NCBI GenBank assembly: GCA_950295325.1
Contig: OX485806.1
Span: 51,333,169 to 51,393,168 of the forward strand
Length of the DNA: 60,000 nucleotides
Direction: 5' to 3'
From: Polytrichum commune
Taxonomy: Eukaryota > Streptophyta > Polytrichopsida > Polytrichales > Polytrichaceae
This document shows positions 11,621-24,900 of this stretch, piece after piece. How positions within the stretch are numbered: position 1 is the first letter of the stretch; each line of letters opens with the position of its first letter. The notes beneath the pieces were generated by a model. It ran no database searches, was not told the DNA's origin, and saw nothing but the letters and a program-made list of their open reading frames with translations. Position numbers and translations under genes: made by a program.

Positions 11621-14600
11621 TCAGAGCGCTAGGCTCAAAACCAACAAAACCCGAATTCAAAGCTTCAAAAACCCAGCAGCATTCCGAGCTTGGGCTTCCT
11701 CCCAGTCGAATCAGAACGCTAGGCTCAAAAACAACTACTCCCGAATTCAAAGCTTCAAAAACCCAGCAGCATTCCGAGCTTGGGCTTCCTCCCAGTCGAA
11801 TCACAGCGCTCGGCTCAAAACCAGCAGCTCCCGAATTCAAAGCTTCAAAACCCAGCAACATGCCGAGCTTGGGTTTCCTCCCAGTCGAATTAGAGCGCTA
11901 GGCTCAAAAACAACAGCTCCCAAATTCAAAGCTTCAAAAACCCAGCAGCATTCCGAGCTTGGGCTTCCTCCCAGTCGAATCAGAGCGCTAGGCTCAAAAC
12001 CAGCAGCTCCCGAATTCAAAGCTTCAAAACCCAGCAGCATGGCGAGCTTGGGTTTCCTCCCAGTCGAATCAGAGCGCTAGGCTCAAAACCAACAAAACCC
12101 GAATTCAAAGCTTCAAAAACCCAGCAGCATTCCGAGCTTGGGCTTCCTCCCAGTCGAATCAGAGCTCTAGGCTCAAAACCAGCAGCTCCCGAATTCAAAG
12201 CTTCAAAAACCCAGCAGCATTCCGAGCTTGGGCTTCCTCCCAGTCGAATCACAGCGCTCGGCTCAAAACCAGCAGCTCCCGAATTCAAAGCTTCAAAACC
12301 CAGCAACATGCCGAGCTTGGGTTTCCTCCCAGTCGAATCAGAGCGCTAGGCTCAAAACCAACAAAACCCGAATTCAAAGCTTCAAAAACCCAGCAGCATT
12401 CCGAGCTTGGGCTTCCTCCCAGTCGAATCAGAGCGCTAGGCTCAAAACCAGCAGCTCCCGAATTCAAAGCTTCAAAACCCAGCAACATGCCGAGCTTGGG
12501 TTTCCTCCCAGTCGAATCAGAGCGCTAGGCTCAAAACCAACAAAACCCGAATTCAAAGCTTCAAAAACCCAGCAGCATTCCGAGCTTGGGCTTCCTCCCA
12601 GTCGAATCAGAGCGCTAGGCTCAAAACCAGCAGCTCCCGAATTCAAAGCTTCAAAAACCCAACAACATTCCGAGCTTGGGCTTCCTCCCAGTCGAATCAC
12701 AGCGCTCGGCTCAAAACCAGCAGCTCCCGAATTCAAAGCTTCAAAAACCCAACAACATTCCGAGCTTGGGCTTCCTCCCAGTCGAATCAGAGCGCTAGGC
12801 TCAAAACCAGCAGCTCCCGAATTCAAAGCTTCAAAAACCCAACAACATTCCGAGCTTGGGCTTCCTCCCAGTCGAATCAGAGCGCTAGGCTCAAAACCAA
12901 CAAAACCCGAATTCAAAGCTTCAAAAACCCAGCAGCATTCCGAGCTTGGGCTTCCTCCCAGTCGAATCAGAGCGCTAGGCTCAAAACCAGCAGCTCCCGA
13001 ATTCAAAGCTTCAAAAACCCAACAACATTCCGAGCTTGGGCTTCCTCCCAGTCGAATCAGAGCGCTAGGCTCAAAAACAACTGCTCCCGAATTCAAAGCT
13101 TCAAAAACCCAGCAGCATTCCGAGCTTGGGCTTCCTCCCAGTCGAATCACAGCGCTCGGCTCAAAACCAGCAGCTCCCGAATTCAAAGCTTCAAAACCCA
13201 GCAACATGCCGAGCTTGGGTTTCCTCCCAGTCGAATCAGAGCGCTAGGCTCAAAACCAACAAAGCCCGAATTCAAAGCTTCAAAAACCCAGCAGCATTCC
13301 GAGCTTGGGCTTCCTCCCAGTCGAATCAGAGCGCTAGGCTCAAAACCAGCAGCTCCCGAATTCAAAGCTTCAAAAACCCAACAACATTCCGAGCTTGGGC
13401 TTCCTCCCAGTCGAATCACAGCGCTCGGCTCAAAACCAGCAGCTCCCGAATTCAAAGGTTGAAAAACCCAACAACATTCCGAGCTTGGGCTTCCTCCCAG
13501 TCGAATCACAGCGCTCGGCTCAAAACCAGCAGCTCCCGAATTCAAAGCTTCAAAACCCAGCAACATGCCGAGCTTGGGTTTCCTCCCAGTCGAATCAGAG
13601 CGCTAGGCTCAAAACCAACAAAACCCGAATTCAAAGCTTCAAAAACCCAGCAGCATTCCGAGCTTGGGCTTCCTCCCAGTCGAATCACAGCGCTCGGCTC
13701 AAAACCAGCAGCTCCCGAATTCAAAGCTTCAAAACCCAGCAACATGCCGAGCTTGGGTTTCCTCCCAGTCGAATCAGAGCGCTAGGCTCAAAACCAACAA
13801 AACCCGAATTCAAAGCTTCAAAAACCCAGCAGCATTCCGAGCTTGGGCTTCCTCCCAGTCGAATCAGAGCGCTAGGCTCAAAAACAACTGCTCCCGAATT
13901 CAAAGCTTCAAAAACCCAGCAGCATTCCGAGCTTGGGCATCCTCCCAGTCGAATCACAGGGCTCGGCTCAAAACCAGCAGCTCCCGAATTCAAAGCTTCA
14001 AAAACCCAACAACATTCCGAGCTTGGGCTTCCTCCCAGTCGAATCACAGCGCTCGGCTCAAAACCAGCAGCTCCCGAATTCAAAGCTTCAAAAACCCAAC
14101 AACATTCCGAGCTTGGGCTTCCTCCCAGTCGAATCAGAGCGCTAGGCTCAAAACCAGCAGCTCCCGAATTCAAAGCTTCAAAACCCAGCAACATGCCGAG
14201 CTTGGGTTTCCTCCCAGTCGAATCAGAGCGCTAGGCTCAAAACCAACAAAACCCGAATTCAAAGCTTCAAAAACCCAGCAGCATTCCGAGCTTGGGCTTC
14301 CTCCCAGTCGAATCAGAGCGCTAGGCTCAAAAACAACTGCTCCCGAATTCAAAGCTTCAAAAACCCAGCAGCATGACGAGCTTGGGCTTCCTCCGAGTCG
14401 AATCAGAGCTCTAGGGTCAAAAACAACAGCTCCCGAATTCAAAGCTTCAAAAACCCAGCAGCATTCCGAGCTTGGGCTTCCTCCCAGTCGAATCACAGCG
14501 CTCGGCTCAAAACCAGCAGCTCCCGAGTTCAAAGCTTCAAAACCCAGCAACATGCCGAGCTTGGGTTTCCTCCCAGTCGAATCAGAGCGCTAGGCTCAAA

Positions 14601-17600
14601 ACCAACAAAACCCGAATTCAAAGCTTCAAAAACCCAGCAGCATTCCGAGCTTGGGCTTCCTCCCAGTCGAATCAGAGCGCTAGGCTCAAAAACAACTGCT
14701 CCCGAATTCAAAGCTTCAAAAACCCAGCAGCATTCCGAGCTTGGGCTTCCTCCCAGTCGAATCACAGCGCTCGGCTCAAAACCAGCAGCTCCCGAATTCA
14801 AAGCTTCAAAACCCAGCAACATGCCGAGCTTGGGTTTCCTCCCAGTCGAATTAGAGCGCTAGGCTCAAAAACAACAGCTCCCAAATTCAAAGCTTCAAAA
14901 ACCCAGCAGCATTCCGAGCTTGGGCTTCCTCCCAGTCGAATCACAGCGCTCGGCTCAAAACCAGCAGCTCCCGAATTCAAAGCTTCAAAACCCAGCAGCA
15001 TGCCGAGCTTGGGTTTCCTCCCAGTCGAATCAGAGCGCTAGGCTCAAAACCAACAAAACCCGAATTCAAAGCTTCAAAAACCCAGCAGCATTCCGAGCTT
15101 GGGCTTCCTCCCAGTCGAATCACAGCGCTCGGCTCAAAACCAGCAGCTCCCGAATTCAAAGCTTCAAAACCCAGCACCATGCCGAGCTTGGGTTTCCTCC
15201 CAGTCGAATCAGAGCGCTAGGCTCAAAACCAACAAAACCCGAATTCAAAGCTTCAAAAACCCAGCAGCATTCCGAGCTTGGGATTCCTCCCAGTCGAATC
15301 AGAGCGCTAGGCTCAAAAACAACTGCTCCCGAATTCAAAGCTTCAAAAACCCAGCAGCATTCCGAGCTTGGGCTTCCTCCCAGTCGAATCACAGCGCTCG
15401 GCTCAAAACCAGCAGCTCCCGAATTCAAAGCTTCAAAACCCAGCATCATGCCGAGCTTGGGTTTCCTCCCAGTCGAATCAGAGCGCTAGGCTCAAAACCA
15501 ACAAAACCCGAATTCAAAGCTTCAAAAACCCAGCAGCATTCCGAGCTTGGGCTTCCTCCCAGTCGAATCAGAGCGCTAGGCTCAAAACCAGCAGCTCCCG
15601 AATTCAAAGCTTCAAAAACCCAACAACATTCCGAGCTTGGGCTTCCTCCCAGTCGAATCACAGCGCTCGGCTCAAAACCAGCAGCTCCCGAATTCAAAGC
15701 TTCAAAAACCCAACAACATTCCGAGCTTGGGCTTCCTCCCAGTCGAATCAGAGCGCTAGGCTCAAAACCAGCAGCTCCCGAATTCAAAGCTTCAAAACCC
15801 AGCAGCATGCCGAGCTTGGGTTTCCTCCCAGTCGAATCAGAGCGCTAGGCTCAAAACCAACAAAACCCGAATTCAAAGCTTCAAAAACCCAGCAGCATTC
15901 CGAGCTTGGGCTTCCTCCCAGTCGAATCACAGCGCTCGGCTCAAAACCAGCAGCTCCCAAATTCAAAGCTTCAAAACCCAGCAACATGCCGAGCTTGGGT
16001 TTCCTCCCAGTCGAATCAGAGCGCTAGGCTCAAAACCAACAAAACCCGAATTCAAAGCTTCAAAAACCCAGCAGCATTCCGAGCTTGGGCTTCCTCCCAG
16101 TCGAATCACAGCGCTCGGCTCAAAACCAGCAGCTCCCGAATTCAAAGCTTCAAAACCCAGCAACATGCCGAGCTTGGGTTTCCTCCCAGTCGAATCAGAG
16201 CGCTAGGCTCAAAACCAACAAAACCCGAATTCAAAGCTTCAAAAACCCAGCAGCATTCCGAGCTTGGGCTTCCTCCCAGTCGAATCAGAGCGCTAGGCTC
16301 AAAAACAACTGCTCCTGAATTCAAAGCTTCAAAAACCCAGCAGCATTCCGAGCTTGGGCTTCCTCCCAGTCGAATCACAGCGCTCGGCTCAAAACCAGCA
16401 GCTCCCGAATTCAAAGCTTCAAAACCCAGCAACATGCCGAGCTTGGGTTTCCTCCCAGTCGAATTAGAGCGCTAGGCTCAAAAACAACAGCTCCCAAATT
16501 CAAAGCTTCAAAAACCCAGCAGCATTCCGAGCTTGGGCTTCCTCCCAGTCGAATCACAGCGCTCGGCTCAAAACCAGCAGCTCCCGAATTCAAAGCTTCA
16601 AAACCCAGCAGCATGCCGAGCTTGGATTTCCTCCCAGTCGAATCAGAGCGCTAGGCTCAAAACCAACAAAACCCGAATTCAAAGCTTCAAAAACCCAGCA
16701 GCATTCCGAGCTTGGGCTTCCTCCCAGTCGAATCAGAGCTCTAGGCTCAAAACCAGCAGCTCCCGAATTCAAAGCTTCAAAAACCCAGCAGCATTCCGAG
16801 CTTGGGCTTCCTCCCAGTCGAATCACAGCGCTCGGCTCAAAACCAGCAGCTCCCGAATTCAAAGCTTCAAAACCCAGCAACATGCCGAGCTTGGGTTTCC
16901 TCCCAGTCGAATCAGAGCGCTAGGCTCAAAACCAACAAAACCCGAATTCAAAGCTTCAAAAACCCAGCAGCATTCCGAGCTTGGGCTTCCTCCCAGTCGA
17001 ATCAGAGCTCTAGGCTCAAAACCAGCAGCTCCCGAATTCAAAGCTTCAAAAACCCAGCAGCATTCCGAGCTTGGGCTTCCTCCCAGTCGAATCAGAGCGC
17101 TAGGCTCAAAACCAGCAGCTCCCGAATTCAAAGCTTCAAAACCCAGCAACATGCCGAGCTTGGGTTTCCTCCCAGTCGAATCAGAGCGCTAGGCTCAAAA
17201 CCAACAAAACCCGAATTCAAAGCTTCAAAAACCCAGCAGCATTCCGAGCTTGGGCTTCCTCCCAGTCGAATCAGAGCGCTAGGCTCAAAAACAACTGCTC
17301 CCGAATTCAAAGCTTCAAAAACCCAGCAGCATTCCGAGCTTGGGCTTCCTCCCAGTCGAATCACAGCGCTCGGCTCAAAACCAGCAGCTCCCGAATTCAA
17401 AGCTTCAAAACCCAGCAACATGCCGAGCTTGGGTTTCCTCCCAGTCGAATCAGAGCGCTAGGCTCAAAACCAACAAAACCCGAATTCAAAGCTTCAAAAA
17501 CCCAGCAGCATTCCGAGCTTGGGCTTCCTCCCAGTCGAATCAGAGCGCTAGGCTCAAAACCAGCAGCTCCCGAATTCAAAGCTTCAAAAACCCAACAACA

Positions 17601-18995
17601 TTCCGAGCTTGGGCTTCCTCCCAGTCGAATCACAGCGCTCGGCTCAAAACCAGCAGCTCCCGAATTCAAAGCTTCAAAAACCCAACAACATTCCGAGCTT
17701 GGGCTTCCTCCCAGTCGAATCAGAGCGCTAGGCTCAAAACCAGCAGCTCCCGAATTCAAAGCTTCAAAACCCAGCAACATGCCGAGCTTGGGTTTCCTCC
17801 CAGTCGAATCAGAGCGCTAGGCTCAAAACCAACAAAACCCGAATTCAAAGCTTCAAAAACCCAGCAGCATTCCGAGCTTGGGCTTCCTCCCAGTCGAATC
17901 ACAGCGCTCGGCTCAAAACCAGCAGCTCCCGAATTCAAAGCTTCAAAACCCAGCAACATGCCGAGCTTGGGTTTCCTCCCAGTCGAATCAGAGCGCTAGG
18001 CTCAAAACCAACAAAACCCGAATTCAAAGCTTCAAAAACCCAGCAGCATTCCGAGCTTGGGCTTCCTCCCAGTCGAATCAGAGCGCTAGGCTCAAAACCA
18101 GCAGCTCCCGAATTCAAAGCTTCAAAAACCCAACAACATTCCGAGCTTGGGCTTCCTCCCAGTCGAATCACAGCGCTCGGCTCAAAACCAGCAGCTCCCG
18201 AATTCAAAGGTTCAAAAACCCAACAACATTCCGAGCTTGGGCTTCCTCCCAGTCGAATCACAGCGCTCGGATCAAAACCAGCAGCTCCCGAATTCAAAGC
18301 TTCAAAACCCAGCAACATGCCGAGCTTGGGCTTCCTCCCAGTCGAATCACAGCGCTAGGCTCAAAACTAACAAAACCCGAATTCAAAGCTTCAAAAACCC
18401 AGCAGCATTCCGAGCTTGGGCTTCCTCCCAGTCGAATCAGAGCGCTAGGCTCAAAAACAACTGCTCCCGAATTCAAAGCTTCAAAAACCCAGCAGCATTC
18501 CGAGCTTGGGCTTCCTCCCAGTCGAATCACAGCGCTAGGCTCAAAAACAACTGCTCCCGAATTCAAAGCTTCAAAAACCCAGCAGCATTCCGAGCTTGGG
18601 CTTCCTCCCAGTCGAATCACAGCGCTCGGCTCAAAACCAGCAGCTCCCGAATTCAAAGCTTCAAAACCCAGCAACATGCCGAGCTTGGGTTTCCTCCCAG
18701 TCGAATCAGAGCGCTAGGCTCAAAACCAACAAAACCCGAATTCAAAGCTTCAAAACCCAGCAACATGCCGAGCTTGGGTTTCCTCCCAGTCGAATTAGAG
18801 CGCTAGGCTCAAAAACAACAGCTCCCGAATTCAAAGCTTCAAAAACCCAGCAGCATTCCGAGCTTGGGCTTCCTCCCAGTCGAATCACAGCGCTCGGCTC
18901 AAAACCAGCAGCTCCCGAATTCAAAGCTTCAAAACCCAGCAACATGCCGAGCTTAGATTTCCTCCCAGTCGAATCAGAGCGCTAGGCTCAAAACT

Positions 18996-21900
18996 AACAA
19001 AACCCGAATTCAAAGCTTCAAAAACCCAGCAGCATTCCGAGCTTGGGCTTCCTCCCAGTCGAATCAGAGCGCTAGGCTCAAAAACAACTGCTCCCGAATT
19101 CAAAGCTTCAAAAACCCAGCAGCATTCCGAGCTTGGGCTTCCTCCCAGTCGAATCACAGCGCTCGGCTCAAAACCAGCAGCTCCCGAATTCAAAGCTTCA
19201 AAACCCAGCAACATGCCGAGCTTGGGTTTCCTCCCAGTCGAATTAGAGCGCTAGGCTCAAAAACAACAGCTCCCAAATTCAAAGCTTCAAAAACCCAGCA
19301 GCATTCCGAGCTTGGGCTTCCTCCCAGTCGAATCACAGCGCTCGGCTCAAAACCAGCAGCTCCCGAATTCAAAGCTTCAAAACCCAGCAGCATGCCGAGC
19401 TTGGGTTTCCTCCCAGTCGAATCAGAGCGCTAGGCTCAAAACCAACAAAACCCGAATTCAAAGCTTCAAAAACCCAGCAGCATTCCGAGCTTGGGCTTCC
19501 TCCCAGTCGAATCACAGCGCTCGGCTCAAAACCAGCAGCTCCCGAATTCAAAGGTTCAAAAACCCAACAACATTCCGAGCTTGGGCTTCCTCCCAGTCGA
19601 ATCACAGCGCTCGGATCAAAACCAGCAGCTCCCGAATTCAAAGCTTCAAAACCCAGCAACATGCCGAGCTTGGGTTTCCTCCCAGTCGAATCAGAGCGCT
19701 AGGCTCAAAACCAACAAAACCCGAATTCAAAGCTTCAAAAACCCAGCAGCATTCCGAGCTTGGGCTTCCTCCCAGTCGAATCAGAGCGCTAGGCTCAAAA
19801 ACAACTGCTCCCGAATTCAAAGCTTCAAAAACCCAGCAGCATTCCGAGCTTGGGCATCCTCCCAGTCGAATCACAGGGCTCGGCTCAAAACCAGCAGCTC
19901 CCGAATTCAAAGCTTCAAAACCCAGCAACATGCCGAGCTTGGGTTTCCTCCCAGTCGAATCAGAGCGCTAGGCTCAAAACCAACAAAACCCGAATTCAAA
20001 GCTTCAAAAACCCAGCAGCATTCCGAGCTTGGGCTTCCTCCCAGTCGAATCAGAGCGCTAGGCTCAAAACCAGCAGCTCCCGAATTCAAAGCTTCAAAAA
20101 CCCAACAACATTCCGAGCTTGGGCTTCCTCCCAGTCGAATCAGAGCGCTAGGCTCAAAACCAGCAGCTCCCGAATTCAAAGCTTCAAAACCCAGCAACAT
20201 GCCGAGCTTGGGTTTCCTCCCAGTCGAATCAGAGCGCTAGGCTCAAAACTAACAAAACCCGAATTCAAAGCTTCAAAAACCCAGCAGCATTCCGAGCTTG
20301 GGCTTCCTCCCAGTCGAATCAGAGCGCTAGGCTCAAAAACAACTGCTCCCGAATTCAAAGCTTCAAAAACCCAGCAGCATTCCGAGCTTGGGCTTCCTCC
20401 CAGTCGAATCACAGCGCTCGGCTCAAAACCAGCAGCTCCCGAATTCAAAGCTTCAAAACCCAGCACCATGCCGAGCTTGGGTTTCCTCCCAGTCGAATCA
20501 GAGCGCTAGGCTCAAAACCAACAAAACCCGAATTCAAAGCTTCAAAAACCCAGCAGCATTCCGAGCTTGGGCTTCCTCCCAGTCGAATCAGAGCGCTAGG
20601 CTCAAAAACAACAGCTCCCGAATTCAAAGCTTCAAAACCCAGCAACATGCCGAGCTTGGGTTTCCTCCCAGTCGAATTAGAGCGCTAGGCTCAAAAACAA
20701 CAGCTCCCAAATTCAAAGCTTCAAAAACCCAGCAGCATTCCGAGCTTGGGCTTCCTCCCAGTCGAATCAGAGCGCTCGGCTCAAAACCAGCAGCTCCCGA
20801 ATTCAAAGCTTCAAAACCCAGCAACATGCCGAGCTTGGGTTTCCTCCCAGTCGAATTAGAGCGCTAGGCTCAAAACCAACAAAACCCGAATTCAAAGCTT
20901 CAAAAACCCAGCAGCATTCCGAGCTTGGGCTTCCTCCCAGTCGAATCAGAGCGCTAGGCTCAAAACCAGCAGCTCCCGAATTCAAAGCTTCAAAAACCCA
21001 ACAACATTCCGAGCTTGGGCTTCCTCCCAGTCGAATCACAGCGCTCGGCTCAAAACCAGCAGCTCCCGAATTCAAAGCTTCAAAACCCAGCAACATGCCG
21101 AGCTTGGGTTTCCTCCCAGTCGAATTAGAGCGCTAGGCTCAAAAACAACAGCTCCCAAATTCAAAGCTTCAAAAACCCAGCAGCATTCCGAGCTTGGGCT
21201 TCCTCCCAGTCGAATCAGAGCGCTCGGCTCAAAACCAGCAGCTCCCGAATTCAAAGCTTCAAAACCCAGCAACATGCCGAGCTTGGGTTTCCTCCCAGTC
21301 GAATTAGAGCGCTAGGCTCAAAAACAACAGCTCCCAAATTCAAAGCTTCAAAAACCCAGCAGCATTCCGAGCTTGGGCTTCCTCCCAGTCGAATCAGAGC
21401 GCTCGGCTCAAAACCAGCAGCTCCCGAATTCAAAGCTTCAAAACCCAGCAGCATGCCGAGCTTGGGTTTCCTCCCAGTCGAATCAGAGCGCTAGGCTCAA
21501 AAACAACTGCTCCCGAATTCAAAGCTTCAAAAACCCAGCAGCATTCCGAGCTTGGGCTTCCTCCCAGTCGAATCACAGCGCTCGGCTCAAAACCAGCAGC
21601 TCCCGAATTCAAAGCTTCAAAACCCAGCAACATGCCGAGCTTGGGTTTCCTCCCAGTCGAATCAGAGCGCTAGGCTCAAAACCAACAAAACCCGAATTCA
21701 AAGCTTCAAAAACCCAGCAGCATTCCGAGCTTGGGCTTCCTCCCAGTCGAATCAGAGCGCTAGGCTCAAAACCAGCAGCTCCCGAATTCAAAGCTTCAAA
21801 AACCCAACAACATTCCGAGCTTGGGCTTCCTCCCAGTCGAATCACAGCGCTCGGCTCAAAACCAGCAGCTCCCGAATTCAAAGCTTCAAAAACCCAACAA

Positions 21901-24900
21901 CATTCCGAGCTTGGGCTTCCTCCCAGTCGAATCAGAGCGCTAGGCTCAAAACCAGCAGCTCCCGAATTCAAAGCTTCAAAACCCAGCAACATGCCGAGCT
22001 TAGATTTCCTCCCAGTCGAATCAGAGCGCTAGGCTCAAAACTAACAAAACCCGAATTCAAAGCTTCAAAAACCCAGCAGCATTCCGAGCTTGGGCTTCCT
22101 CCCAGTCGAATCAGAGCGCTAGGCTCAAAAACAACTGCTCCCGAATTCAAAGCTTCAAAAACCCAGCAGCATTCCGAGCTTGGGCTTCCTCCCAGTCGAA
22201 TCACAGCGCTCGGCTCAAAACCAGCAGCTCCCGAATTCAAAGCTTCAAAACCCAGCAACATGCCGAGCTTGGGTTTCCTCCCAGTCGAATCAGAGCGCTA
22301 GGCTCAAAACCAGCAGCTCCCGAATTCAAAGCTTCAAAACCCAGCAACATGCCGAGCTTGGGTTTCCTCCCAGTCGAATCAGAGCGCTAGGCTCAAAACC
22401 AACAAAACCCGAATTCAAAGCTTCAAAAACCCAGCAGCATTCCGAGCTTGGGCTTCCTCCCAGTCGAATCAGAGCGCTAGGCTCAAAACCAGCAGCTCCC
22501 GAATTCAAAGCTTCAAAAACCCAGCAGCATTCCGAGCTTGGGCTTCCTCCGAGTCGAATCAAAGCGCTCGGCTCAACACCAACAAAACCCGAATTCAAAG
22601 CTTCAAAAACCCAGCAGCATTCCGAGCTTGGGCTTCCTCCCAGTCGAATCAGAGCGCTACGCTCAAAAAGAACTGCTCCCGAATTCAAAGCTTCAAAAAC
22701 CCAACAACATTCCGAGCTTGGGCTTCCTCCCAGTCGAATCAGAGCGCTAGGCTCAAAAACAACTGCTCCCGAATTCAAAGCTTCAAAAACCCAGCAGCAT
22801 TCCGAGCTTGGGTTTCCTCCCAGTCGAATCAGAGCGCTAGGCTCAAAACCAACAAAACCCGAATTCAAAGCTTCAAAAACCCAGCAGCATTCCGAGCTTG
22901 GGCTTCCTCCCAGTCGAATCACAGCGCTCGGCTCAAAACCAGCAGCTCCCGAATTCAAAGCTTCAAAACCCAGCAACATGCCGAGCTTGGGTTTCCTCCC
23001 AGTCGAATCAGAGCGCTAGGCTCAAAACCAGCAGCTCCCGAATTGAAAGCTTCAAAAACCCAACAACATTCCGAGCTTGGGCTTCCTCCCAGTCGAATCA
23101 CAGCGCTCGGCTCAAAACCAGCAGCTCCCGAATTCAAAGCTTCAAAAACCCAACAACATTCCGAGCTTGGGCTTCCTCCCAGTCGAATCACAGCGCTCGG
23201 CTCAAAACCAGCAGCTCCCGAATTCAAAGCTTCAAAACCCAGCAACATGCCGAGCTTGGGTTTCCTCCCAGTCGAATCAGAGCGCTAGGCTCAAAACCAA
23301 CAAAACCCGAATTCAAAGCTTCAAAAACCCAGCAGCATTCCGAGCTTGGGCTTCCTCCCAGTCGAATCAGAGCGCTAGGCTCAAAAACAACAGCTCCCGA
23401 ATTCAAAGCTTCAAAAACCCAGCAGCATTCCGAGCTTGGGCTTCCTCCCAGTCGAATCACAGCGCTCGGCTCAAAACCAGCAGCTCCCGAATTCAAAGCT
23501 TCAAAACCCAGCAGCATGCCGAGCTTGGGTTTCCTCCCAGTCGAATCAGAGCGCTAGGCTCAAAAACAACTACTCCCGAATTCAAAGCTTCAAAAACCCA
23601 GCAGCATTCCGAGCTTGGGCTTCCTCCCAGTCGAATCACAGCGCTCGGCTCAAAACCAGCAGCTCCCGAATTCAAAGCTTCAAAACCCAGCAACATGCCG
23701 AGCTTGGGTTTCCTCCCAGTCGAATTAGAGCGCTAGGCTCAAAAACAACAGCTCCCAAATTCAAAGCTTCAAAAACCCAGCAACATTCCGAGCTTGGGCT
23801 TCCTCCCAGTCGAATCAGAGCGCTCGGCTCAAAACCAGCAGCTCCCGAATTCAAAGCTTCAAAACCCAGCAACATGCCGAGCTTAGATTTCCTCCCAGTC
23901 GAATCAGAGCGCTAGGCTCAAAACTAACAAAACCCGAATTCAAAGCTTCAAAAACCCAGCAGCATTCCGAGCTTGGGCTTCCTCCCAGTCGAATCAGAGC
24001 GCTAGGCTCAAAAACAACAGCTCCCGAATTCAAAGCTTCAAAAACCCAGCAGCATTCCGAGCTTGGGCTTCCTCCCAGTCGAATCACAGCGCTCGGCTCA
24101 AAACCAGCAGCTCCCGAATTCAAAGCTTCAAAACCCAGCAACATGCCGAGCTTGGGTTTCCTCCCAGTCGAATCAGAGCGCTAGGCTCAAAACCAGCAGC
24201 TCCCGAATTCAAAGCTTCAAAACCCAGCAACATGCCGAGCTTGGGTTTCCTCCCAGTCGAATCAGAGCGCTAGGCTCAAAACCAACAAAACCCGAATTCA
24301 AAGCTTCAAAAACCCAGCAGCATTCCGAGCTTGGGCTTCCTCCCAGTCGAATCAGAGCGCTAGGCTCAAAACCAGCAGCTCCCGAATTCAAAGCTTCAAA
24401 AACCCAACAACATTCCGAGCTTGGGCTTCCTCCCAGTCGAATCAGAGCGCTAGGCTCAAAACCAGCAGCTCCCGAATTCAAAGCTTCAAAACCCAGCAAC
24501 ATGCCGAGCTTGGGTTTCCTCCCAGTCGAATCAGAGCGCTAGGCTCAAAACCAACAAAACCCGAATTCAAAGCTTCAAAAACCCAGCAGCATTCCGAGCT
24601 TGGGCTTCCTCCCAGTCGAATCAGAGCGCTAGGCTCAAAACCAACAAAACCCGAATTCAAAGCTTCAAAAACCCAGCAGCATTCCGAGCTTGGGCTTCCT
24701 CCCAGTCGAATCAGAGCGCTAGGCTCAAAACCAGCAGCTCCCGAATTCAAAGCTTCAAAAAGCCAACAACATTCCGAGCTTGGGCTTCCTCCCAGTCGAA
24801 TCAGAGCGCTAGGCTCAAAAACAACTGCTCCCGAATTCAAAGCTTCAAAAACCCAGCAGCATTCCGAGCTTGGGCTTCCTCCCAGTCGAATCACAGCGCT